From the NCBI GenBank assembly GCA_946498245.1, contig CAMMNN010000010.1, forward strand, positions 1-64,000: a DNA stretch of 64,000 bases, given 5' to 3'. This DNA comes from an uncultured Clostridium sp. GTDB taxonomy: Bacteria > Bacillota > Clostridia > Lachnospirales > Lachnospiraceae. A program made the position numbers and the translations under genes. Positions 36,252 through 42,899 of this stretch are shown here, piece after piece. The notes beneath the pieces are model-generated. The model was not told the DNA's origin. It saw nothing but the letters and a program-made list of their open reading frames with translations, and did no database searches. Each line of letters starts with the position of its first letter. Position 1 is the first letter of the stretch.

Positions 36252-37315
36252 GACTCAAATCCTCCTTTGCTTGGATTGATTACGGAATTGATAATAGCCT
36301 GGGGTTCAATCCCGTAACGGATGCTTTCTATAATAGTGATGATTTTGTGCAGCTCCATTTCCTTAAAATACAGGTACGAATTTAAGATGGCAATGGAGTA
36401 CGGATTTTTTCGGCTGGTGTACTGGTAAATATGCTGATTTACCAGACTAGCTACCACTTCGGGGCGGGGCTGCTGTACCTGGGACAATTCCGGCGGCGTA
36501 CCGTAACGGCTTTCCCGCAGGGCGGCGTAAAAACCGTCCATGGTTTCGGCTTCCGCCATTTTGCGTATGTCCGAAGTCTTTAGACGGTACTGGACAGGAA
36601 TCAACAGAGCGTAAATATCCGCCGGATCCATATGGTAATACTTTTTGCAGCGGAAAATCCACTGAATATTTAACATATCCAGCCGGCTTCCCAGACATTG
36701 GATCAGGGTTTTCTGGTCGTCGGACTTTAACTTTTTCAACGAAGACTTCCACATCGTATTAAAGTAAAACATATCCAGACTGTTTTCATAATCAAACAAA
36801 GAGAGATTATCCTCGCGGTTCAGATGTGAAAGGAGAGGATAGAAGCGAGAACCTTCCAGGGCAGATGTGAAGTCCGTCAGTGATTTGGCTTCCAGGATTC
36901 GCGTAAAGTTTAAAGAAGAGTGGCGGTTGAAAAATTCCTGGAACGCATACAAGTCTATATCCAGAGGATAGCGGCCGATAATACTGCGAAGGCAGCGTTT
37001 TATAATGCCGACTTCAAAACGTATAAAATAAAGATCCAAAAACTTTCGCTGGGAAAGATTAGAAAAACGGTAAAGTTTGGCAAAGTCCCGGTACTCCGCG
37101 AGAATCAAAAGCTGTTCAATGGCTCCCCGATGCAGTTCCCCTGCCTCCGTCCGCGCAAACACTTCCTCGTAAGAAGGGTGGCGTTTAAGGTATTCCACAG
37201 AAGAAGTTACAGATTCTAAATGGGCCATTTCCTGAAACTCCTCAGGAGTAATAAGGCGGCTCTGCATGGCTTTTACCTTTGTTGTAAGGCCACTATAGGC
37301 AAGAAGATTTCCCAT
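36248..37315 (-). CDS. ntpC: V-type ATPase subunit C (AC39 family)
   Basis: The 355-residue helical protein shows the AC39/NtpC pattern of repeated three-helix units (FLDLYFIRFEVGIIKRCLR; YFNTMWKSSLKKLKSDDQ; FRCKKYYHMDPADIYALLIP) and the C-terminal KEMELHKIITIIESIRYG. It links the rotor shaft to the K ring. Confidence 0.93.
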   Translation of the reverse strand: MGNLLAYSGLTTKVKAMQSRLITPEEFQEMAHLESVTSSVEYLKRHPSYEEVFARTEAGELHRGAIEQLLILAEYRDFAKLYRFSNLSQRKFLDLYFIRFEVGIIKRCLRSIIGRYPLDIDLYAFQEFFNRHSSLNFTRILEAKSLTDFTSALEGSRFYPLLSHLNREDNLSLFDYENSLDMFYFNTMWKSSLKKLKSDDQKTLIQCLGSRLDMLNIQWIFRCKKYYHMDPADIYALLIPVQYRLKTSDIRKMAEAETMDGFYAALRESRYGTPPELSQVQQPRPEVVASLVNQHIYQYTSRKNPYSIAILNSYLYFKEMELHKIITIIESIRYGIEPQAIINSVINPSKGGFES

Positions 37316-37319
37316 AGCA

Positions 37320-37631
37320 TCACTCCTTTATCATTTCCTGGAAAAGCCGGGTGGCATACTCTTTATGGTGAAGATCATAGGACGCATTCAGACTCTGCAG
37401 AGCTTTTTGCGCTTTTTGCTGCTGCCTGTCCAGCCGGAGCTTCAAATCCGCCTCCAGACTGCTGCGGAGCTCATCCAGCTTTTTGGCTTTATCCGCTTCC
37501 AGTTGAGCATCGAAATCGGCTGTTTTTTGTTCCATCTCTTCCTCAAGGGCGGTTTTGCGGTCATTAACCCCTTCCATAATGGAAGAAGCAGAGGCCTCAA
37601 TTTCAGAAATTTTTTCAATTAGCTTGTCCAT
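37320..37631 (-). CDS. V-type ATPase small coiled-coil subunit (G/H-like)
   Basis: This 103-residue, highly charged, almost wholly helical protein (MDKLIEKISEIEASASSIME...) is the first gene of the V-ATPase operon. Position and coiled-coil nature fit the peripheral-stalk partner of subunit E (NtpF/AhaH). AAGGAGGTG lies just before the ATG; an open frame to 37670 lacks a site. Confidence 0.88.
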   Translation of the reverse strand: MDKLIEKISEIEASASSIMEGVNDRKTALEEEMEQKTADFDAQLEADKAKKLDELRSSLEADLKLRLDRQQQKAQKALQSLNASYDLHHKEYATRLFQEMIKE

Positions 37632-37668
37632 AAAAGCACCTCCTTGACTTGTTCCTAAAAATATACAC

Positions 37669-37697
37669 ATTATACTACTTTTGTTTAAAAAAATCTA
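37669..37697 (-). promoter_or_regulatory. Promoter of the V-ATPase operon
   Basis: On the minus strand TATAAT (37674-37669) lies 38 bp before the first ATG, with a weak -35 (TAGATT, 37697-37692) 17 bp upstream. Confidence 0.6.
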
Positions 37698-37783
37698 TAG
37701 CGAAGTTGTTAATAAAATAGTTAACTGAGACAAGAATACTTAAACTGGAAAATTTGCTTTTAAAACCGTAAATTTAATAAAAT

Positions 37784-37823
37784 CCCCGCTGAAGCCGGAT
37801 AGAAAAATCCAGCCTCAGCGGGG
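37784..37823 (-). terminator. Terminator of the SH3-domain protein gene
   Basis: On the minus strand CCCCGCTGAGGCTGGAT / ATCCGGCTTCAGCGGGG forms a long stem followed by ATTTTATT, directly after the stop at 37829. Confidence 0.85.
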
Positions 37824-37828
37824 GGCTC

Positions 37829-38722
37829 TTACTGCGTACTCTGGGTCAAATACTGGGTGGCGACGTAAGCGTCGGTTCCGTCGTAGTTGATAATGCTCCA
37901 GAAATCGTCGTGGACACCTACATAATTTACTGACGTTCCAGGAGCAAGCTGAACCAGAATCCGGGCGTCGGTGGAAGGTTCGGCGCGGACGTTCAGCGTA
38001 TCCGTGGTCACGTACTGTACATTTTCCGCCGGTTCGGTTTCAGGCGGGGCCGGTTCTGTCGGCGCTGGGGTTGCAGGCTCCGTGGGAGCTTCTGTGGTAA
38101 TTGCTTCAGAAGGCGCGGTCGTTTCATCCGGCGAAGAACCGGGACGCAGTACACGGATCAGGACTACTAACAAAATAATACCTGCAATAATGGCGAACAC
38201 AGGCAGGAGATCCCGCAGGGTAATAGCCTGTTTCTTTTTTTTGCGTTTTCCACTGGGCCGGGATGAAGCGCCTCTGGCGGAAGTACTGCGGGGCTGGCCG
38301 GAGCTGCTTCTGTTAGAAGAGGAACGGTTGGCTGGCTGGCTGGAAGAAGTCCGCCGGCGCTCAGGACGGTAATCTAAAAAAGCGTAAACCTCCTGGGAAA
38401 GAAGGTGGCATACCAGATTAGCATCCGCTGCGCTGTTATTTCCTTCGTGGACTGCTTTGTTTCCGATCATACGGATTTTATGGTAATGCTCTTTTGCGCT
38501 TTTATCGATCCAGCGGCCTTCATAAAGCTGATCAATGATGCTGGCCAGATCGCCGTCCACAATACAAGCCTTGTCACCCATGGATTTTACCATAACCTCA
38601 AGAGTCTGTCTGGCCTGGATCATTGCTTTATTATAATTTTTCTGATTATTAAGGCGTTCCGCCTCGCTGATCCCCTGCTGTAATTTTTCACGGATATTCG
38701 TGGTTCTTATCGGCTGCCCCAT
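37829..38722 (-). CDS. DUF4145-like membrane protein with C-terminal SH3b domain
   Basis: The 297-residue protein has an N-terminal helical domain (about 10-115, DUF4145-like, with NKAVHEGNNSAADA). A Ser/Arg/Lys-rich linker follows, then one membrane helix (about 168-188, DLLPVFAIIAGIILLVVLI), a Thr/Pro/Glu-rich outer spacer and a bacterial SH3 domain (about 235-297: TDTLNVRAEPSTDARILVQL). The domain order places the SH3 outside the cell, probably binding the wall. Function is unknown. AAGGAGG precedes the ATG. Confidence 0.85.
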   Translation of the reverse strand: MGQPIRTTNIREKLQQGISEAERLNNQKNYNKAMIQARQTLEVMVKSMGDKACIVDGDLASIIDQLYEGRWIDKSAKEHYHKIRMIGNKAVHEGNNSAADANLVCHLLSQEVYAFLDYRPERRRTSSSQPANRSSSNRSSSGQPRSTSARGASSRPSGKRKKKKQAITLRDLLPVFAIIAGIILLVVLIRVLRPGSSPDETTAPSEAITTEAPTEPATPAPTEPAPPETEPAENVQYVTTDTLNVRAEPSTDARILVQLAPGTSVNYVGVHDDFWSIINYDGTDAYVATQYLTQSTQ

Positions 38723-38900
38723 ATGAGAATCCTCCTTGTAGACAATACATGGTTAATTAAATCTATTATACTAGATTTCGACGAAATTTGCACTTAAATT
38801 TTCCCAAAATATTTACATTTTTCTTACAAAGTCAAACGTTATATAAAAATAGGATATTTTGTACAATGATTTTGTCGGCTTTTATCGGAAAATAAAGTGC

Positions 38901-38929
38901 TTGCCAAATAGGGACAGGGTATGTATACT
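38901..38929 (+). promoter_or_regulatory. Promoter of trmB
   Basis: TTGCCA (38901-38906), 17 bp, TATACT (38924-38929), 37 bp before the trmB start. Confidence 0.75.
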
Positions 38930-38966
38930 AAAAAGGTAGGAAAACATATCCATATGGAGGAAGCAA

Positions 38967-39605
38967 ATGAGATTGCGGCATATTAAAGGAGCAGAAGAAA
39001 CAATCGCTGCCAGTCCTTATGTCATACAAAATCCTGAAACTTGCCGGGGCAGATGGGCGGAAGTATTTCAAAACCAGAATCCCGTCCGGATAGAAGTGGG
39101 AATGGGAAAAGGAAAATTTCTCATGGAACTGGCTCAAAAAAACCCGCAGATAAATTACGTGGGGATTGAAAGATATTCCAGCGTCTTGCTGCGGGGGCTT
39201 CAGAAAAGGCAGGAGCTGGAATTGTCTAATATCTGGTTTCTCTGCATAGACGCCAGACAGTTGGCGGAGGTATTTGGAGAAGGAGAAGTGGATCGGATCT
39301 ACCTGAATTTTTCTGATCCCTGGCCCAAAGACAGACACGCAAAGCGCCGTCTGACTTCGCCTGAATTTTTGTCTGTATATGAAAAAATATTATCGGCAGA
39401 GGGCCAGATTGAGTTTAAAACGGACAATCTGGATTTGTTTGATTATTCCCTGGAGTCCATTCCGCAGGCCGGATGGAAAATAGCGGACAGCACGTGGGAT
39501 CTCCATCACAGCCACATGGCGGAAGGGAATATTATGACAGAATATGAAGAGAAATTTTCGGCAAAAGGGAATCCTATTTGTAAACTAATCGCAAGACGCG
39601 GCTAA
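38967..39605 (+). CDS. trmB: tRNA (guanine-N7)-methyltransferase
   Basis: The 212-residue enzyme makes m7G46 in tRNA. It has the SAM motif VEVGMGKGKFLMELA (about 42-56), GIERYSSVLLRG and the family signature NFSDPWPKDRHAKRRL (about 113-128). Length is normal. TGGAGGAAG precedes the ATG. It opens a probable operon with the small Cys protein and thioredoxin. Confidence 0.96.
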   Translation: MRLRHIKGAEETIAASPYVIQNPETCRGRWAEVFQNQNPVRIEVGMGKGKFLMELAQKNPQINYVGIERYSSVLLRGLQKRQELELSNIWFLCIDARQLAEVFGEGEVDRIYLNFSDPWPKDRHAKRRLTSPEFLSVYEKILSAEGQIEFKTDNLDLFDYSLESIPQAGWKIADSTWDLHHSHMAEGNIMTEYEEKFSAKGNPICKLIARRG

Positions 39606-39652
39606 AACCGGCTAAAGTGCATACACTATAAAAAAACAGGTGGTAAAGGATT

Positions 39653-39820
39653 ATGAAGCTGCCGCCCAAACTGGTGCGCCGGTTAAACTGCGCGACTTGC
39701 GATAAAACCGAACTGGATCGAAAGGCCCTGCATTACAGGAAATGTTTTTTAGAGGTCTGCAAAATCCTGGACGGAGGTAAAGGCAAAAACAAAAAACATA
39801 GTAGAAAAGGAGAATGCTAA
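39653..39820 (+). CDS. Small cysteine-rich protein coupled to thioredoxin
   Basis: This 55-residue ORF reads MKLPPKLVRRLNCATCDKTE at its N-terminus and ends in a Lys-rich tail. Five cysteines lie at 13, 16, 31, 36 and 54; the CxxC and Cx4C pairs could form a small zinc knuckle or a redox site. An AAAGGA site precedes it. Its TAA shares one base with the thioredoxin ATG (TAATG), and the thioredoxin ribosome site lies inside it, which argues it is translated. I do not recognise the family. Confidence 0.65.
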   Translation: MKLPPKLVRRLNCATCDKTELDRKALHYRKCFLEVCKILDGGKGKNKKHSRKGEC

Positions 39821-40137
39821 TGGAAGCTGTATTTACAACACAGAATTTTGAAGCGGAAGTATTAAAATCCAGTCAGCCGGTGCTGGTAGATTTCTACGCC
39901 GACTGGTGCGGCCCCTGCAGAATGATGGCCCCTGTTATCGAAGAATTGGCGGGAATTTATGAAGGACGCGCTAAAGTGGGAAAATTGAATGTAGATGTAA
40001 ACGAAGAAATTGCCATGAAATACGGAGTAATGTCCATACCCACACTGCTGGTAATTAAAAATGGCCAGGTAGCGGCCAAAATGGTAGGGGTTCAGAGCAA
40101 AGACGCCGTAATGGCAGCGTTGGATCAGGCTCTTTAA
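39820..40137 (+). CDS. trxA: Thioredoxin
   Basis: The 105-residue protein has the thioredoxin fold with the active site W-C30-G-P-C33 (DFYADWCGPCRMMAP), the cis-Pro in MSIPTLLVIKNG and normal length. ATG 39820 is chosen over 39814 because AAAAGGAG is spaced eight bases from it and it overlaps the upstream stop. It reduces protein disulfides in the cytosol. Confidence 0.95.
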   Translation: MEAVFTTQNFEAEVLKSSQPVLVDFYADWCGPCRMMAPVIEELAGIYEGRAKVGKLNVDVNEEIAMKYGVMSIPTLLVIKNGQVAAKMVGVQSKDAVMAALDQAL

Positions 40138-40176
40138 TGCGTTTGTATCCCCTTGGCAATTGGGAAAATTCAAAGG

Positions 40177-40200
40177 CGGCGGCTCTTTAATGGGCCGCCG
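40177..40200 (+). terminator. Terminator-like hairpin after trxA
   Basis: CGGCGGC and GCCGCCG form a 7-bp GC stem with a 10-nt loop; the following tract is A/T-mixed, so strength is uncertain. Confidence 0.6.
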
Positions 40201-40235
40201 TAAATTTAAAATCTAAAAGTTTTATAAAAAAACTA

Positions 40236-40264
40236 TTGACTTTCTTTGTCAGATACGGTATACT
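40236..40264 (+). promoter_or_regulatory. Promoter of tRNA-Lys
   Basis: TTGACT (40236-40241), 17 bp, TATACT (40259-40264), 39 bp before the mature tRNA. Confidence 0.85.
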
Positions 40265-40303
40265 AACACACGTGCTTGAGAAAAGCACATTAGAATTGAA
40301 GAT

Positions 40304-40376
40304 GCGCCTTTAGCTCAGTTGGTAGAGCAGTAGACTCTTAATCTATTTGTCCAGGGTTCGAGTCCCTGAAGGCGCA
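40304..40376 (+). tRNA. tRNA-Lys(CTT)
   Basis: A full cloverleaf is visible: acceptor GCGCCTT / AAGGCGC plus discriminator A, D arm TAGCTCAGTTGGTAGAGCA, anticodon arm GTAGA-CTCTTAA-TCTAT with anticodon CTT, and T arm CAGGGTTCGAGTCCCTG. CCA is not encoded. It has its own promoter and terminator. Confidence 0.97.
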
Positions 40377-40382
40377 CTGATA

Positions 40383-40428
40383 AGTGCTGATTTTGCAGAC
40401 TGAGAGCTGTGGGGTCGGCGCTTTTTTT
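40383..40428 (+). terminator. Terminator after tRNA-Lys
   Basis: AGTGCTGA pairs with TCGGCGCT (two G-U pairs) around an inner hairpin, then seven T residues. Confidence 0.7.
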
Positions 40429-40505
40429 GTGCAATTTTCAATTTGACTTTGTGTCTCCGGATAGATAGCCGTAAATGTTATCAGCTATCGGCTCAGAAAA
40501 AGGAA

Positions 40506-40534
40506 TTGAAAAAACCAGTGCTATATACTACAAT
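40506..40534 (+). promoter_or_regulatory. Promoter of the MarR gene
   Basis: TTGAAA (40506-40511), 17 bp, TACAAT (40529-40534), 42 bp before the start codon. Confidence 0.6.
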
Positions 40535-40576
40535 AAGGTCAAATATCGGATAGTCAAAGATGTTTGGAGGAACACT

Positions 40577-41032
40577 ATGGAACGGGAAAAATTGAGAACT
40601 TACGTCAACCAGTACTGCGTACTGCGGGACGTTCAGTTCGCTGCTTATGAAATGTACGCAAGAAAACACGGCTTAACGGCAAAGGAGCTGTTTGTGCTAG
40701 ACATTATTTGGTTTGCTCCGGAGGGATGCCTGCAATCGGAAATTTGCCGGCGCCTGTCTGCAACGAAACAGACCATCAGCGCCATTATCAAAAAATTTTT
40801 GAAACAGGGCTATGTAACGCTGACGGAATCAGAAACGGATCGCCGGAATAAAATCGTCCGTTTTACTGATGCCGGCAGAGAGTATGTAAAAAACATTATT
40901 CCTCCCGCCGCTGCTGCGGAAATAGAAGCAATGGGCGAATTGTCCGAAGAAGAAATTGCCCGATTGGTGCAGCTTACGGATGTGTTTTCCCACTATATGA
41001 AAGAGAAATTCGACGAAATCAAAGTGCGCTGA
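40577..41032 (+). CDS. MarR family regulator
   Basis: The 151-residue protein has the MarR winged helix (GCLQSEICRRLSATKQTISAIIKKFLKQGYV, then ESETDRRNKIVRFTDAG wing). ATG 40577 has TTGGAGG six bases upstream; the frame open from 40475 contains the promoter and is not coding. No transporter or enzyme gene lies directly downstream, so it may act on itself or at a distance. Confidence 0.88.
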   Translation: MEREKLRTYVNQYCVLRDVQFAAYEMYARKHGLTAKELFVLDIIWFAPEGCLQSEICRRLSATKQTISAIIKKFLKQGYVTLTESETDRRNKIVRFTDAGREYVKNIIPPAAAAEIEAMGELSEEEIARLVQLTDVFSHYMKEKFDEIKVR

Positions 41033-41106
41033 AGGCTGGATATGGTCGGACGGATAGCGGCCAGGAAAAACCAATCAGCGCACAAAGGCCTGCTTATTCA
41101 GCTTCA

Positions 41107-41151
41107 GGGAAGCGGGGTAAGAGTGATTGTATGCCCCGCTTTCCGCTTCCC
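41107..41151. terminator. Convergent hairpin with two alternative 3' arms
   Basis: The left arm GGGAAGCGGGG can pair either with CCCCGCTT (41134-41141) or with CCGCTTCCC (41143-41151). It lies between the convergent MarR and proC genes; T-runs are weak. Confidence 0.5.
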
Positions 41152-41170
41152 CAAATGATAAGAGAGGCGG

Positions 41171-41956
41171 TTATCCCTCGATGGCGTCAATGGCCCCAAT
41201 GACGCATCCGCGGAAACCGTCTTTTTCTAAGGAGGCAACTCCCTTAATAGTGGTTCCTCCCGGGGAGCAGACGGCGTCCTTTAACTGTCCGGGGTGTTCT
41301 CCGGTGCTTAAATACAGCTTTCCGGTTCCTGAAAGAACCTGGGCTGCCAGACGATAGGCGCTTCCTCGCGGAAGTCCATGTTTAACTGCCGCGTCAGCTA
41401 AAGCTTCCATATATATGGCGGTAAATGCCGGAGTGCAGCCGCTGAGGGTTCCAGCGATAGAAAGCTGCTTTGTATCGACCCACTCTAAAAGGGCGACGGG
41501 GCTGAAAATATGAATAAACAATTCTTTTTCTTCCTCTGTCAGAGAGTGCTTATTTTCGCAGACCAGGATCCCCTCTCTGACGGCAACAGGCGTATTGGGA
41601 ATGGTACTGATGTGGTGGGTTCCCGCTTCTAAAATTTCTTCGTAGCGATCAAAAGGATAGTTGACTGCCACGGAAACTACAACTTTTTTCTTGAGTTCCT
41701 TTTTTATGGGGCTTACAACGGTTTCAATAAGATTAGGCTTTACGGCCAATACGATAATGTCGCTGTGATGAACCACATCCAGGGAAGTCTTCATGGGCTG
41801 GACGCCGGAATCCGCTGTATTTTTAAGCAGTTTGTCATAATGAGCAGCGCAGGCAAAAATCTGCTCTGGTTTTACTGTTCCGGAGGCAATAAGCCCCTGG
41901 ACAAGCCCCTGCGCCATATTTCCATATCCAATAAATCCAATGGTAACATTTGTCAT
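41171..41956 (-). CDS. proC: Pyrroline-5-carboxylate reductase
   Basis: The 261-residue enzyme has the N-terminal NAD(P) fold (IGFIGYGNMAQGLVQGLI) and the ProC C-terminal dimerisation region with LSGCTPAFTAIYMEALADAA and a variant of the substrate loop (LKDAVCSPGGTTIKGVASLE). It makes proline from P5C. Length is normal. TCAGGAGG precedes the ATG. Confidence 0.94.
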   Translation of the reverse strand: MTNVTIGFIGYGNMAQGLVQGLIASGTVKPEQIFACAAHYDKLLKNTADSGVQPMKTSLDVVHHSDIIVLAVKPNLIETVVSPIKKELKKKVVVSVAVNYPFDRYEEILEAGTHHISTIPNTPVAVREGILVCENKHSLTEEEKELFIHIFSPVALLEWVDTKQLSIAGTLSGCTPAFTAIYMEALADAAVKHGLPRGSAYRLAAQVLSGTGKLYLSTGEHPGQLKDAVCSPGGTTIKGVASLEKDGFRGCVIGAIDAIEG

Positions 41957-41990
41957 AATATTTGCCTCCTGAAAGTATAGCTTTGCGGCT

Positions 41991-42019
41991 ATTATACCAC
42001 ACCCTCCAAGGATTGTCAG
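41991..42019 (-). promoter_or_regulatory. Promoter of proC
   Basis: On the minus strand CTGACA (42019-42014), 17 bp, TATAAT (41996-41991), about 35 bp before the ATG. Confidence 0.75.
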
Positions 42020-42154
42020 TTTTGGTTTGGGAGAATCGTTATGAAAGAAGAAAAAATATTAACTGAAAAAATTGCTTAAAAAATACAAATAAATAGAAAA
42101 ATAATATACAAAATAAAATGAATCAAAAATCAATAAAAATTTTGAAAAATAGTG

Positions 42155-42183
42155 TTGACAAAACTATGCCTGTCGTGTATAAT
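42155..42183 (+). promoter_or_regulatory. Consensus sigma-A promoter of an orphan transcript
   Basis: TTGACA (42155-42160), 17 bp, TATAAT (42178-42183): both boxes are perfect consensus. No gene follows for more than 700 bp. Confidence 0.85.
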
Positions 42184-42189
42184 AAAACC

Positions 42190-42596
42190 ATCAAAAGAGA
42201 AGAAGAATAAAAAGAAAAAACTAAGAATAGGAGGTACGGTCCAAAGTACAAATAAGCTAATCCTCAGGAACACTTTTTATCAAACATGAGTAAGGAAACA
42301 TAAAGCGGATTATAGAGAAGGATGTTATGTGAATAGAGTACAGCATTTGGTGGTATGACGAGAAAGTATCATGAAATATTGGAAGAAGACATAAAACAAA
42401 ATTCATATAAGAAGATTATGATAGAATGAATCATGCAGGATAAAAAGAAAAATTAAAATAGAATTTGATAATAGGGGATTTTATCAAAGCGGATGAGAGT
42501 TCCGTAAAAAAAAGAAAACAGAGGTATAGTCCAATGGATAATATGTTTTAGGACGAACACTGATTCAAGAAAAGAATTGGTGTTCGTCCTTTTTTG
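42190..42596 (+). ncRNA. Candidate ~400-nt non-coding RNA or long leader
   Basis: The segment lies between a perfect promoter and a strong intrinsic terminator. It has no ORF of usable size except one 24-codon frame (42355-42429, MTRKYHEILEEDIKQNSYKK...) with a poor ribosome site. It is A/G-rich. Two similar blocks lie near its ends, GAGGTACGGTCCAA (about 42232) and GAGGTATAGTCCAA (about 42520), and a small CGGA/TCCG hairpin lies near 42490. It does not match tmRNA, RNase P, 6S or SRP RNA by eye. It may be a small RNA or the terminated leader of the NlpC/P60 gene. Confidence 0.5.
42550..42595 (+). terminator. Strong intrinsic terminator
   Basis: AGGACGAACAC and GTGTTCGTCCT form a perfect 11-bp stem with further pairing inside, followed by six T residues. 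Confidence 0.9.
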
Positions 42597-42624
42597 CGGT
42601 GCAATTTCTCTGGTTTTCAGGCGT

Positions 42625-42707
42625 CTGCCCTATAGACATATACGGCAAAATGCTGCTTTGTGAGCAAGCTCCCGCGCGGCATTCTGCCGCATATGTCTGC
42701 ATGGCTG
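42625..42707. repeat. Long imperfect palindrome
   Basis: Two 32-nt arms (42625-42656 and 42676-42707) are inverted copies with 25 identical positions; five of the seven differences are transitions that keep G-U pairing on one strand or the other. The 19-nt loop holds the small stem GAGC-AA-GCTC. It lies just after the terminator and ahead of the NlpC/P60 gene. Confidence 0.7.
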
Positions 42708-42899
42708 GACTTGCTATAAAAATTTCTTAAATTTTTGAAAAGTAGGTTATCTTTCGGATGAAAATATGCTAGAATAAAATTTGATTCGACAAAATCTGCG
42801 AAAGCAATGCAGCCCCTGGCAGACAGAAACGTGATGCAGTATAAAGCGGAGCGCCGGGGCGAAAGGCAGAATAAAGAGAAAAAGAGAAGGGAACGTTTG

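Noticed and set aside
42355..42429. 24-codon ORF as a peptide gene
   Set aside because: The upstream sequence is only weakly like a ribosome site and the peptide has no signal, toxin or pheromone pattern; it is kept only as a note within the RNA candidate.
42190..42596. Possible c-di-AMP (ydaO) riboswitch ahead of an NlpC/P60 gene
   Set aside because: Such genes are often under this riboswitch, but the GGGGAACC, GGGUGAAUC and CAGCUAACCUCG-type core elements are not present in order. Only scattered short resemblances were seen.
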